Source of the DNA: Pseudomonas sp. KNUC1026
GTDB taxonomy: Bacteria; Pseudomonadota; Gammaproteobacteria; Pseudomonadales; Pseudomonadaceae
Reading direction: 5' to 3'
Assembly: GCF_021650705.1 (NCBI RefSeq)
Contig: NZ_CP087138.1
Span: 4,054,001 to 4,118,000 of the forward strand
Length of the DNA: 64,000 nucleotides
This document shows, one piece after another, positions 1 to 8,813 of this stretch (within the stretch, counting starts at the first letter, position 1; every line of letters starts with the position of its first letter). The translations under genes and the position numbers were made by a program. Under the pieces are notes generated by a model. That model had not been told where the DNA came from, did not search any database, and saw only the letters and a program-made list of their open reading frames with translations.

Positions 1-1110
1 AAGCACGCCCGCCATCGGCACGGCGCTGCCATCAGCGAGCCTGCCTACTAGCGAGGCGCTTACCGAAGCGATGCTGAACTGCAGGCACCCCAGCAGCGCA
101 GACGCGCTGCCGGCACGGTGCCCTTGGCCGTTCATGGCGCAAGCCGAGGCATTGGGCAGGATGCAGCCCAATGTGGCCATGCACACGAACAACGGCACCA
201 GCAACGGCCACAGAACCGGAGGTTGCCAGGCGGCCACCAGCAGCAGGCAAAGCCCGGCTGCTGCGTGCACCCACACCATCCGCGAAAGAATACGCCCCGG
301 TCCCAGGCGCGGGAGCAGGCGTGCATTGACCTGCGCTGCCACGATGAAGCCAAAGGCATTGGCGCCGAACACCCAGCCAAAATGCTCGGCAGGCACGCCA
401 TACAGCGTAATGACCACAAAAGCCGAACCGGTGATGTAGGCGAACATGCCCGCGATGGCCAGCGCCCCGATCAGCGCATGGCCCATGAACAGGCGGTCGA
501 CGAGCAAGCGGGCATATTGGCGCAAGGCCCCGCTCAACGGCTGCCGCGGCTTGCCTGCCGGCATGCTTTCAGGCAAGCGCAGCGCCACTGCGGCCAATGC
601 CAGGCCGCTGAACAGGGTCAGGCACACGAAGATCCAGCGCCAGCCCACCGTGTTGACCAGAATCCCGCCCAGCATTGGAGCCAGGATCGGGGCAAGGCCC
701 ATCACCAGCATCAACTGCGAGAACACCTTGGCGGCCCCTACCGTGTCGCACTTGTCGGTCACGATCGCCCGCGACAGCACCATCCCGGCACAGCCGCCCA
801 GCGCCTGGACGAACCGCGCCACCACCAGCGTCGGCAAATCCGGCGCCAGCGCGCAACCCAACGAGGCCACCGAAAAGAAGGCGATACCGACGAGCAATGG
901 CACGCGCCGCCCATATCGGTCGGCAATGGGCCCATAGACCAATTGCCCGATGGACAGCCCCAGAAAATAGGAAGCCAGGGTCGCCTGAACATGCGCTTCG
1001 TCGGTGCCGAAGGCGTGGGCCATGGCCGGGAAGCCGGGCAGGTAGAAGTCGATCGCGAGCGGCCCGAAGGCGCTGAGCGCGCCAAGGATCAGCAGCGTGG
1101 TGAGGTTCAT
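1..1110 (-). CDS. Bcr/CflA family MFS drug efflux transporter (C-terminus beyond window)
   Basis: Inner-membrane proton-driven antiporter of the Bcr/CflA branch of the major facilitator superfamily, expected to export drugs such as bicyclomycin or chloramphenicol; the substrate is not readable here. The frame is open for 370 codons from the ATG at 1110 to the window edge, so only a short C-terminal piece of a roughly 400-residue family is missing. The N-terminus reads MNLTTLLILGALSAFGPLAI and continues DFYLPGFPAM, the characteristic Bcr/CflA first helix. Around residue 70 the MFS loop-2 motif GPIADRYGRR is present. Repeated hydrophobic stretches fit 12 helices. It lies downstream of copZ on the same strand, 57 bases away, with no obvious link to copper. 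Confidence 0.85.
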   Translation of the reverse strand, partial: MNLTTLLILGALSAFGPLAIDFYLPGFPAMAHAFGTDEAHVQATLASYFLGLSIGQLVYGPIADRYGRRVPLLVGIAFFSVASLGCALAPDLPTLVVARFVQALGGCAGMVLSRAIVTDKCDTVGAAKVFSQLMLVMGLAPILAPMLGGILVNTVGWRWIFVCLTLFSGLALAAVALRLPESMPAGKPRQPLSGALRQYARLLVDRLFMGHALIGALAIAGMFAYITGSAFVVITLYGVPAEHFGWVFGANAFGFIVAAQVNARLLPRLGPGRILSRMVWVHAAAGLCLLLVAAWQPPVLWPLLVPLFVCMATLGCILPNASACAMNGQGHRAGSASALLGCLQFSIASVSASLVGRLADGSAVPMAGVL

Positions 1111-1167
1111 GGAAAGCCTGCGGGGATTAAACCGCCAAGTCTAACCCCGCAGGCAGGCAATTGCTTG

Positions 1168-1365
1168 TCAGGCGGGCCGGGCGGTATAGCCTTCCTCTTC
1201 GATCAGCTTGGCCACACTGGGCGCGTCCAGCTGGCTTTGCACCTGAACACGCCCCTCAGCCAGGTTCACGTCTACCTTCGCCTTGGGGTCTTGCGCCTGG
1301 ATGGCCTGCGTCACAGCACGAACGCAGTGGCCACAGGTCATTCCTTGTACGGAAAAAGTGTGCAT
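1168..1365 (-). CDS. copZ: CopZ-like cytoplasmic copper chaperone
   Basis: A 65-residue heavy-metal-associated domain protein. It begins MHTFSVQGMTCGHC, and the GMTCxxC motif gives the two Cys ligands for Cu(I). Such proteins bind cytosolic Cu(I) and pass it to the P-type exporter, whose gene lies about 600 bases away on the other strand. I chose the ATG at 1365 because AGGAGG sits just upstream and because the length then matches CopZ; an upstream extension in the same frame would run through the operator. A CueR-type palindrome lies about 35 bases upstream, so copper induction with copA is expected. Confidence 0.9.
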   Translation of the reverse strand: MHTFSVQGMTCGHCVRAVTQAIQAQDPKAKVDVNLAEGRVQVQSQLDAPSVAKLIEEEGYTARPA

Positions 1366-1400
1366 GGGTTGCCTCCTGGGAATCGATGCCGCACAGTCTC

Positions 1401-1423
1401 GACCTTGCCATGGGGGCAAGGTC
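1401..1423 (-). promoter_or_regulatory. CueR operator of copZ
   Basis: Perfect 9-base inverted repeat GACCTTGCC / GGCAAGGTC separated by 5 bases. This is the copper-type MerR/CueR box normally embedded in an overlong promoter spacer. On the minus strand it directly follows a TTGACC -35 sequence that overlaps the first arm. It faces copZ. A near-identical box precedes copA at 1895-1917. Confidence 0.8.
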
Positions 1424-1498
1424 AAGTTTCGCGCCGTACGGCCGATGCCCTGTCCAGCCCTTGCCATATGTGAACGCGCTTTTCACAGGAGTATTGCC

Positions 1499-1888
1499 AT
1501 GCGCCGGCTCGCTGCCTCGTTCCTCGCCCTGCTCGCCTGGCCTCTTGCACCCATGGCCATGGCGGCCGGCCCTTCGGATTACACCGTGCTGATCATTTCG
1601 CGCGAGCGCCTGGAAGTGGGCACGCCCTGCGAAATCGGCCTGTACATGCAGGACCAACTGGTCGGCCGGCTGTTCCAGGAGCAGTCGATGTCGTTCAACC
1701 TGCCGCCGGGACAGGTGTCGATCCGCCTGCGAACCCTGCCCGGCGCGGCGCCGGGCTGCGAACAAGGCATGGGCGCCCCGAACGCCACCAACATCGCCTT
1801 GCGCGCCGGGCAAATCCAGAAGTATCGCGTGGTCAACGGCCTCAACGGGCTGTACCTCACCCCTGCCGCGCTGAACTATCCCGACTGA
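1499..1888 (+). CDS. Small secreted protein of unknown function in the copper locus
   Basis: 129 residues. The N-terminus (MRRLAASFLALLAWPLAPMA then MAAG) is a clear Sec signal peptide with probable cleavage after AMA, so the mature protein of about 106 residues should be periplasmic. It contains two Cys residues (in GTPCEIG and PGCEQG) that could form a disulphide. A good ribosome site (ACAGGAG) precedes the ATG. It lies between copZ and copA, reads toward copA and ends just before the copA operator. I do not recognise a domain. The position suggests a role near copper handling, but no metal-binding motif is visible. Confidence 0.75.
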   Translation: MRRLAASFLALLAWPLAPMAMAAGPSDYTVLIISRERLEVGTPCEIGLYMQDQLVGRLFQEQSMSFNLPPGQVSIRLRTLPGAAPGCEQGMGAPNATNIALRAGQIQKYRVVNGLNGLYLTPAALNYPD

Positions 1889-1894
1889 TCGCTT

Positions 1895-1917
1895 GACCTT
1901 GCCCGCGTGGCAAGGTT
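1895..1917 (+). promoter_or_regulatory. CueR operator of copA
   Basis: Inverted repeat GACCTTGCC / GGCAAGGTT with a 5-base centre, within TTGACC...(19-base spacer)...GATGCT. A MerR-family activator at such a spacer would realign the -35 and -10 elements when Cu(I) binds. It lies 32 bases upstream of the copA ATG and matches the copZ box in arm sequence and spacing. The regulator cueR is the last gene of this transcript. Confidence 0.8.
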
Positions 1918-1949
1918 GATGCTCATGGCCTGACTACAAGGAGGCGCCC

Positions 1950-4126
1950 ATGGGCAGCACGCAATCTCTGGACCTGGCCATCGATGGCATGACCTGCACC
2001 AACTGCGCCGGGCGCGTGGAGCGGGCATTGCGCAAGGTCGATGGCGTGCACGAGGCCAGCGTCAGCTTCGCCAGCGAACGCGCCCGCGTCGCCTTTACAG
2101 CACCCGCTACCCCGAGGCGTTGATCGCACGTATCGAGCAAGCCGGTTACGGCGCGCAAGTGCCAGCTTCGGCACCCGAGCAGGCACACGCAGCCCAGGTA
2201 CACGACCGCCACGCATTGCTCATGCTGATTGCCTCCGCCTTGCTGACCCTGCCATTGCTGCTGCCTATGCTCTGGCCAGCTCTGATGCTGCCGGCCTGGC
2301 TGCAATGGCTGCTGGCAAGCCCGGTGCAATGGATCGTGGGCGCGCGCTTCTACCGTGGCGCCTGGCACGCGCTGCGCTCAGGCACTGGCAACATGGACGT
2401 GCTCGTCGCACTGGGCACCACAGCGGGTTACGGGCTGAGCCTCTACCTGATGTGGGCCGCCCCCGCTGGCCATCCTCTCCATCTCTATTTCGAAGCCAGC
2501 GCCACCATCATTACCTTGGTACTGCTCGGCAAATACCTCGAAGCACGGGCCAAGCGCCAGGCATTGAGCGCGATCCGCTCGCTGCAGGCACTGCGCCCGG
2601 AACAGGCTACGTTGTGGCACGCAGGCCAGGAGCAGCGGGTGGCGGTGAGCAGCCTGCGCGTGGGCGACCTGGTGGTGGTGCGCCCTGCCGAGCGCTTCGC
2701 GGTCGATGGCCGGGTACGCGAGGGCCAGAGCCAGGTCGACGAGGCATTGATCACAGGCGAAAGCCTGCCGGTTCGCAAGGCGCCAGGCGATGCAGTCAGC
2801 GCGGGCGCCATCAACGGTGAGGGCCGCTTGCTGGTAGAAACCTGCGCAGTTGGCCAGGAGAGCCTGCTCGAACGCATCATCCGCCTGGTCGAAAGCGCCC
2901 AGGCCAGCAAGCCGCCGATCCAGCAGCGGGTCGACCGCATCAGCCAGATATTCGTACCCTCCATCATCGGCCTGGCAGCGCTCACGCTGATTGGCTGGTG
3001 GCTCTATGGCGCGGGCCTTGAGCAAGCGCTGGTTCATGCCGTCAGCGTGCTGGTGATCGCTTGCCCTTGTGCGCTTGGGCTGGCCACCCCGGCCGCGCTG
3101 ATTACAGGGACCGGGGTAGCCGCACGCCACGGCATCTTGATCCGCAATGCCCAGGCATTGGAGCGCGGTACTCGCATCGAGGCCGTGGCGTTCGACAAGA
3201 CCGGTACCCTCACGCTCGGCAAGCCCACACTGGTAGGCCTTGAAGGCGACGACACCTCACATGCCCTGGCCTTGGCAGGAGCCCTGCAAGCTGGTAGCGA
3301 ACACCCGCTGGCCCACGCCGTGCTGCAGGCCTGCGACGAAAGAGGTGTGGCCACGCCTGCCGCGCAAAACATCAAATCGCTGCCGGGCCGTGGCATCGAA
3401 GGCGAAGTGGAAGGTGAAACCCTCGCCTTGGGCAATGAGCGCCTGTTGCATGACCACGCGCTGCAACCTGGCACGCTTGCCGTACAGGCGGAGCGCTGGG
3501 CCGGCGAGGGGCGTACGGTGTCATGGCTGATCGGTACAGCGCCTGCTCGCGTGTTGGGCGTTCTGGCTTTCGGCGACCAGTTGCGGCCTGGCGCCAAGGC
3601 GGCGGTGCAACGCCTGCACGAGCACGGCATCACGGTGCACCTGCTCAGCGGCGATGGCCAGGGCGCAGTGCGCCACGCGGCCCAGGCACTGGGCATCGAG
3701 CATGCCCAGGCGCAGCAACTGCCGCAGGACAAAGCCGCCTACCTGCACGCTTTGAGCGCCCGGCAAGCCGTGGCCATGGTCGGCGACGGCATCAACGATG
3801 CGCCGGCACTGGCCGCCGCAGACCTGAGCATCGCCATGGGCAGCGGCACGGACGTGGCCATCAACAGTGCCGACATTGCCCTGATGGCCAGTGACCCACG
3901 GCGCGTGGCCGACGCGCTGGACATCTGCCAGCGCACCTGTGGCAAGATCCGGCAAAACCTGTTCTGGGCGTTCATCTACAACCTGGTCGGCATCCCGCTG
4001 GCCGCACTGGGCATGCTCGACCCGGTATTCGCCGGCGCTGCCATGGCGCTGTCGAGCGTCAGCGTGGTGAGCAATGCGTTGCTGCTCAAGACATGGAAAC
4101 CCGCAAGCCTGGAGGACACCCCATGA
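1950..4126 (+). CDS. copA: Copper-exporting P1B-type ATPase CopA/CueA (single-base frameshift near 2094)
   Basis: Pumps Cu(I) out of the cytoplasm at the expense of ATP. Start is the ATG at 1950, preceded by AAGGAGGCGCCC. An N-terminal metal-binding domain carries GMTCTNC. After restoring one T in the TTT run at 2094-2096 the frame continues YSTRYPEALIARIEQAGYGA and the protein is 725 residues, normal for the family. Visible landmarks in order are actuator TGES, membrane motif CPC (in IACPCALGLATPAA), phosphorylation motif DKTGT near residue 415, and hinge GDGINDAPAL. Without the restored base the first 50 residues would be out of frame. The TGA overlaps the cueR ATG (ATGA), implying coupled translation. 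The copper-type operator upstream fixes the metal. Confidence 0.93.
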
Positions 4127-4527
4127 ATATCGGCCAGGCCGCGCAACGCAGCGGCCTCAGCGCGAAGATGATCCGCCATTACGAGGCGATCGGCCTGCTC
4201 GCCAGTGCTCAGCGCAGCGCGAGCGGCTATCGGATTTACAGCGAGCAGGACCTGCACACCTTGAGCTTCATCAAGCGCGCACGTGACCTGGGCTTTTCGC
4301 TCGAAGAGGTGGCGCGGCTGCTGGCCTTGTGGCAAGACCGCGGCCGCGCGAGTGCCGACGTCAAGGCCGTTGCAAGGGAACACATTGCGGCCTTGGAGGC
4401 CCGCATCGCGGAGCTCGCCAGCCTGCGCGACACCCTGGCGCACCTGGTGGACCACTGCCAGGGCAACGACCGGCCGGACTGCCCGATCCTCGAACAGCTG
4501 GGCGCTGGCTGCGCCCACTGCGGCTAG
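4123..4527 (+). CDS. cueR: CueR, Cu(I)-responsive MerR-family activator
   Basis: 134 residues. The N-terminal MerR winged helix reads NIGQAAQRSGLSAKMIRHYE, followed by the dimerisation coiled coil. The metal loop HCQGNDRPDCP has the CueR spacing of two Cys seven residues apart, which specifies monovalent coinage metals. The C-terminus adds GAGCAHCG. It overlaps the copA stop codon, so copper raises its own regulator with the pump. Targets in view are the two CueR boxes upstream of copZ and copA. The stop codon shares CTAG with the stop of the convergent RIO-kinase gene. Confidence 0.92.
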   Translation: MNIGQAAQRSGLSAKMIRHYEAIGLLASAQRSASGYRIYSEQDLHTLSFIKRARDLGFSLEEVARLLALWQDRGRASADVKAVAREHIAALEARIAELASLRDTLAHLVDHCQGNDRPDCPILEQLGAGCAHCG

Positions 4528-5408
4528 TGCATCCAGGGCGGCGTCGGCTCTTCCTGGCGTTCATCGTCGCCCGCCAGTAACGCCTGGCGCCGCGCTTCCT
4601 CGCGCTTGGCTGCCTCGATTTCGCGCATCACCGCATTCACGTCAGCGCTGTGCTCTTCTTCCTTGAACTGACCAGTCAAGACGGTTTCAGGCGTCAGCTC
4701 ACCCGCCTTGTACAAGGCCCACATTTCCGGAGCGAAACGGGTGCTGCGCAATTCCGGCGCGAAGTGGCCGAAGTAGCTGGCCATGTTGTTCACGTCGCGC
4801 TCAAGCATCGAGAACGCGTGGTTGTTGGCCGCAGCGTCCACCGCCTGGGGCAGGTCGATGATCACCGGCCCGTCGGGGCCGAGCAGTACGTTGAATTCCG
4901 ACAGGTCGCCATGCACCAGCCCGGCGCACAGCATCAGCACGATCTGTTCGATCAGGAACGCGTGGTACTGGCGCGCCTGATCCGGCTCCAGGTCCACGTC
5001 GTTGAGCCGCGGCGCAGCATCACCATCGGCGCCGACGATCATTTCCATCAGCAGCACGCCGTCGAGAAAATCGTACGGCTTGGGCACTCGCACCCCGGCG
5101 TTGGCCAGGCGAAACAATGCCGCCACCTCGGCGTTCTGCCAGGCCTCCTCGGCCTCCTTGCGCCCGTATTTGCTGCCCTTGGCCATGGCCCGGGCCTGCC
5201 GGCTGTTACGGGTCTTGCGGCCTTCCTGGTACTCGGCCGCCTGGCGGAAGCTGCGCTTGTTGGCTTCCTTGTATACCTTGGCGCAACGCAACTCACGGCC
5301 ACAGCGCACCACGTACACTGCAGCCTCCTTGCCGCTCATCAACGGGCGCAGCACTTCATCGACCAAGCCGTCTTCGATCAACGGTTCAATGCGTTTTGGC
5401 GTTTTCAT
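4524..5408 (-). CDS. RIO-type serine/threonine protein kinase
   Basis: 294 residues from the ATG at 5408 (MKTPKRIEPLIEDGLVDEVL). This is a bacterial member of the RIO1 family of atypical kinases. Visible features are a P-loop-like GKEAAVYVV, the ATP-anchoring Lys in CAKVYKEANKRSFR, the catalytic loop LVHGDLSEFNVLL and the metal-binding Asp in IIDLPQAVD. The C-terminal tail is acidic and charged. Such genes are usual in Pseudomonas; the bacterial substrate is unknown to me. The reading frame runs upstream into an AraC gene, but that is caused by a one-base shift at 5526-5529, so the kinase is given its own start. It ends tail-to-tail with cueR. Confidence 0.85.
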   Translation of the reverse strand: MKTPKRIEPLIEDGLVDEVLRPLMSGKEAAVYVVRCGRELRCAKVYKEANKRSFRQAAEYQEGRKTRNSRQARAMAKGSKYGRKEAEEAWQNAEVAALFRLANAGVRVPKPYDFLDGVLLMEMIVGADGDAAPRLNDVDLEPDQARQYHAFLIEQIVLMLCAGLVHGDLSEFNVLLGPDGPVIIDLPQAVDAAANNHAFSMLERDVNNMASYFGHFAPELRSTRFAPEMWALYKAGELTPETVLTGQFKEEEHSADVNAVMREIEAAKREEARRQALLAGDDERQEEPTPPWMH

Positions 5409-5508
5409 CGGTTCGGTATCGGTCCTCGGGTCACCGGAGCGGGCGAATGCTTTTGTCCATGCACGGGCATGCAAGCAGCCCGCCAACGCGCCAGCATAGC
5501 GGGTTTGT

Positions 5509-6299
5509 TCAAGAGTGGAACAATTCCCCGGTGTTTGCCCGAACAATGCCTTGAAGGCGGCGATATAGGCGGAGGTTGATTCATAGCCGCAGCCTAGAGC
5601 GGCCTGGGTCACTCCGGCGCCATCCTGCAGGGCCTCAAGCGAGGCCAACAGGCGCATGCGCTGGCGCCAGGCACGAAACCCTAGTCCGGTTTCCCGCTGA
5701 AAGAGCCGCGTCAAAGTCTTGCCGGCCATCCCCAGCTGCGCCGCCCAGCGCTCCAGGCTCGCGTCGGCATCCGGGCGGTGCATCAAGCTGTCGCACAGCG
5801 CCAGGAGCCGCGCATGGTGGGGCATGGGCAAAGAAAATTGCACCTCCGGCAGCAGCGCCAATTGATCCAGCAACACGCTCACCAAACGCGCCTCGGCGCT
5901 GTCGCCTTGTGGATACTCTACCGGCAACTCACAGAACGCCTTGATCAGCTCGCGTGCGAGCGGCGTCACCTCCAGTACTCGGCAACGCGCCTCGGCCCAG
6001 GGGCAGGCCTGGGCGTCGACGTACAGGCTGCGCATCTGCGCGCGCATGCTGGTGGTGACGCGGTGTTCCAGCCCCGCCGGTATCCACACGCCCCACTGTG
6101 GCGGTGCGAAGAAGCTGCCATGGTCGGTATGAATACCCAGCACGCCACTGATTGCGTAGGAAAACTGCACCCAGCCGTGGCGGTGAGGCGGCGTCCATGA
6201 GCCGGCCGACAGGCTCTCGGCGCGCGCGTACAGCGGGCGCGGCAGTTGCGAGAGTGCAGGAATGGCGCGCGGCAGAGGGATTTGTCCGTTTGGCGGCAT
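5509..6299 (-). CDS. AraC-family regulator with N-terminal cupin (frameshift near 5526)
   Basis: About 263 residues. The N-terminal half is a cupin-like ligand domain with PPHRHGWVQFSYAISG; the C-terminal half holds two helix-turn-helix units (LERWAAQLGMAGKTLTRLFQ and VTQAALGCGYESTSAYIAAFKALFGQTPG). As written the frame passes its natural end and fuses to the kinase gene. Adding one base to the CCCC run at 5526-5529 gives TPGELFHS and a TGA at 5509-5511, the usual end position for this family. It is divergent from the BASS transporter gene (94 bases between starts), which is its most likely target. Confidence 0.8.
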
Positions 6300-6393
6300 C
6301 GCTTGGCCTTATAGCGCAAGACGGAAACAGGCTGAAACAGTACCCTGAGCCTGAAAAACCGTCACTCAATTTTACGAAGCAGCGGGTCTTGCG

Positions 6394-7404
6394 ATGCAAT
6401 TGCTCAACCAACTCAAGCGGCTGGTCACAGACTGGTTCCTCTGCGGCATGGTGCTGGCCACCGTGCTTGCGTATTTCTTCCCAGGCTTCGGCGCTCACGG
6501 CGGCGCCATGCACGCCGAGCTGGTGGTGAATGTCGGCGTGTTCGTGGTGTTCTTCCTGCACGGCATCAATCTCTCCAGCGAGCAGATCCGCCATGGCATG
6601 AAGAACTGGAAGCTGCACGCCATGGTGCAAGGCTTCACCTTCATCGTGTTCCCATTGATCTGGCTGTTCGCCTACTTCGTATTGGGCCAGCGGATTTCGC
6701 CAGCGCTGATGCTGGGTTTCTTCTACCTCTGCGCCCTGCCCTCGACCATTTCGTCGTCAGTGGCCCTGACCGGCAGCGCCTTCGGCAACGTGCCGGCAGC
6801 GATCCTCAATGCCAGCCTCTCCAGCGTGCTGGGCATCTTCATCACACCGTGGCTGTGCAGCCTGGTGGTGGGCAGCGGTGCTGGCGGCATCGACCTTGGC
6901 CCTACCCTGCTGAGCCTGTGCCTGATGCTGTTGCTGCCTTTGGTGTTGGGCCAGTTGCTGCGCCCGCTGCTGGGCAAATGGTTCGCTCGCTACAAGCGCT
7001 ACACCAGCGTCATAGACAAGGTCGTGATTCTGCTGCTGGTGTACGCGGCCTTCTGCGACTCGATGGTCTCGGGCCTGTGGCAGCAACAGGGTGACGGCGT
7101 GCTGGTGACCGCCTTCGCCGGGGTGGCACTGCTGCTGGCGGTGATCCTGTTCCTGACCACGCGCACCGGGCGGCTGCTGGGGTTCAACCATGCCGACCAC
7201 GTGGCGGCGGTGTTCTGTGCCACCAAAAAGTCCCTGGCCGCTGGCGCGCCGATGGCTGCGCTGATCTTCCAGGGCAACGGCGCGCTGGGCCTGATCCTGC
7301 TGCCGATCATGATTTATCACCCCCTGCAGTTGATCGTCTGCTCGGTGATGGCCGAGGGTTATTCGCACCGCTTCAAAAGCGCCCAGGTGGCGGCGACCGC
7401 CTGA
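6394..7404 (+). CDS. BASS/SBF-like solute:sodium symporter family membrane protein
   Basis: 336 residues, almost wholly hydrophobic, with about ten membrane segments. It belongs to the bile acid:sodium symporter-like (YfeH/SBF-like) group. Characteristic stretches are FFLHGINLSSEQIRHGMKNW, the helix break LPSTISSSVALTGSAFGN and CATKKSLAAGAPMAAL near the C-terminus. Members move organic anions with sodium; the substrate here cannot be told. No strong ribosome site is seen before the ATG. It is divergent from an AraC-type regulator gene, which suggests substrate-induced expression. Confidence 0.82.
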   Translation: MQLLNQLKRLVTDWFLCGMVLATVLAYFFPGFGAHGGAMHAELVVNVGVFVVFFLHGINLSSEQIRHGMKNWKLHAMVQGFTFIVFPLIWLFAYFVLGQRISPALMLGFFYLCALPSTISSSVALTGSAFGNVPAAILNASLSSVLGIFITPWLCSLVVGSGAGGIDLGPTLLSLCLMLLLPLVLGQLLRPLLGKWFARYKRYTSVIDKVVILLLVYAAFCDSMVSGLWQQQGDGVLVTAFAGVALLLAVILFLTTRTGRLLGFNHADHVAAVFCATKKSLAAGAPMAALIFQGNGALGLILLPIMIYHPLQLIVCSVMAEGYSHRFKSAQVAATA

Positions 7405-7458
7405 ACGCTGCTCCTCGCAGGCGGTCCACAAAAGGACTGACCTGCGGTGGAGCGTGAC

Positions 7459-8811
7459 ATGAACGACCCCTACCTGAGATTCGTCAATTCCGAATTCGGC
7501 CGCAAACTGGCCCGCGCTGCGGGCTTGCCACAGCCCGCACCGCTGGAGCGCTGGCAACCTGGCCAGCAAGGCTCGGTGGGCGGCCCCCTGGTGGTGGGTG
7601 GCGGCCCGCTGGCAGCGCAAGCTGCCGACATCGGCAAACAATTGGCGCCACAGGCGCTGCGCTTTCAACAGGCGACGTTGGCGCTCGATGAATGGCTTCC
7701 CGAGAGCAGCGCGCCGGTCAAGGCGGTTGTCTTCGACGCCAGCGACCTGTTGACCACTGCGCAGCTTAGTGCCTTGCCCAACTTCTTCCAGCCACTGATG
7801 CGCCACCTGGCAAACCACGCTCGCGTGCTGATCCTCGGCCGCCTGCCTGACCCTGCCGCCGATACCGAAGGCTACGTCAGCCAACGTGCGCTGGAGGGCT
7901 TCAGCCGTTCGCTGGCCAAGGAGTTGCGCGACGGCGCAACGGCACAATTGCTGTATGTCGACGAAGGTGCCGAGCCTCAGCTCGAAGGTGCGCTGCGGTT
8001 TTTCCTGTCGACCAAGAGCGCCTACATCAGCGGCCAGGTGCTGCACCTGCGCCCCGCTGCCCACGCACCCGGTGACTGGGTTCGGCCACTGGCAGGCCGC
8101 CGCGCATTGGTCACCGGCGCCGCGCGCGGCATCGGCGCAGCCATTGCCGAAACCCTCGCCCGCGATGGCGCGCAACTGCTGCTGGTGGATGTGCCCAGCG
8201 CTCAGGCCGATCTCGATGCGTTGGCCCAGCGCCTGGGCGGGCAGAGCCTTGCGCTGGACATCAGCGCCGCAGATGCCTCGGAGCAACTGGTGAAGACGTT
8301 TGGCGAGGGCCTGGACATACTCGTACACAACGCCGGCATCACCCGGGACAAAACGGTTGCCAACCTCTCGCCGGACCTGTGGGACCCGGTAATCGCCATC
8401 AACCTTGAAGCGCCGCGGCTGATCACCGAGGCATTGTTCGCTGCCGGAACCCTGCGTGACGACGCCCGAGTGGTACTGCTCGGTTCGGTCAGCGCCATCG
8501 GCGGCAACCGCGGCCAGGCCAATTATGCCGCCAGCAAGGCCGGGCTGGTGGCGTTGGCGCATGCCTTGGCACCGCGGCTGGGCGAGCGAGGCATCGGCAT
8601 ATCGGTCGTTGCACCAGGCTTTATCGAAACCAGGATGACCGAACAGATGCCCTTCGCGCTGCGCGAAGCCGGCCGGCGAATGAACGTGCTCGGCCAGGGT
8701 GGTCAGCCGCAGGATGTTGCCGAAGCCGTTGCCTGGCTGGCGCAACCGGTTGGCGGCGCGCTCAGTGGCCAGGTGCTGCGAGTGTGCGGCCACAGTTATC
8801 TGGGGGCCTGA
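7459..8811 (+). CDS. FabG-like 3-oxoacyl-ACP/CoA reductase with extra N-terminal domain
   Basis: 450 residues. Residues about 1-205 are a degenerate Rossmann-like region; residues about 210-450 are a complete short-chain dehydrogenase. NADPH-binding TGAARGIGAA, NAGI and the catalytic set Ser343, Tyr356 and Lys360 (ANYAASKAG) are all present. This long form resembles the high-molecular-weight FabG4 type, thought to reduce 3-oxoacyl thioesters. The ATG at 7459 is preferred over the GTG at 7447 because GGTGGAG lies at the right distance. It is followed after 2 bases by a MaoC-type dehydratase, so the two probably catalyse consecutive reduction and (de)hydration of an acyl thioester. Confidence 0.87.
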   Translation: MNDPYLRFVNSEFGRKLARAAGLPQPAPLERWQPGQQGSVGGPLVVGGGPLAAQAADIGKQLAPQALRFQQATLALDEWLPESSAPVKAVVFDASDLLTTAQLSALPNFFQPLMRHLANHARVLILGRLPDPAADTEGYVSQRALEGFSRSLAKELRDGATAQLLYVDEGAEPQLEGALRFFLSTKSAYISGQVLHLRPAAHAPGDWVRPLAGRRALVTGAARGIGAAIAETLARDGAQLLLVDVPSAQADLDALAQRLGGQSLALDISAADASEQLVKTFGEGLDILVHNAGITRDKTVANLSPDLWDPVIAINLEAPRLITEALFAAGTLRDDARVVLLGSVSAIGGNRGQANYAASKAGLVALAHALAPRLGERGIGISVVAPGFIETRMTEQMPFALREAGRRMNVLGQGGQPQDVAEAVAWLAQPVGGALSGQVLRVCGHSYLGA

Positions 8812-8813
8812 AC

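Noticed and set aside
118..1473. A 451-codon plus-strand frame at the left edge
   Set aside because: Composition (rich in His, Gln, Arg and Gly) is typical of antisense frames in Pseudomonas. The minus strand encodes a convincing Bcr/CflA transporter and CopZ.
4524..6299. A 591-residue AraC-RIO kinase fusion protein
   Set aside because: One missing base in the CCCC run at 5526-5529 removes the AraC stop. Restoring it gives TPGELFHS and a TGA at the normal end of an AraC protein; both parts are full length on their own and the kinase has its own ATG at 5408.
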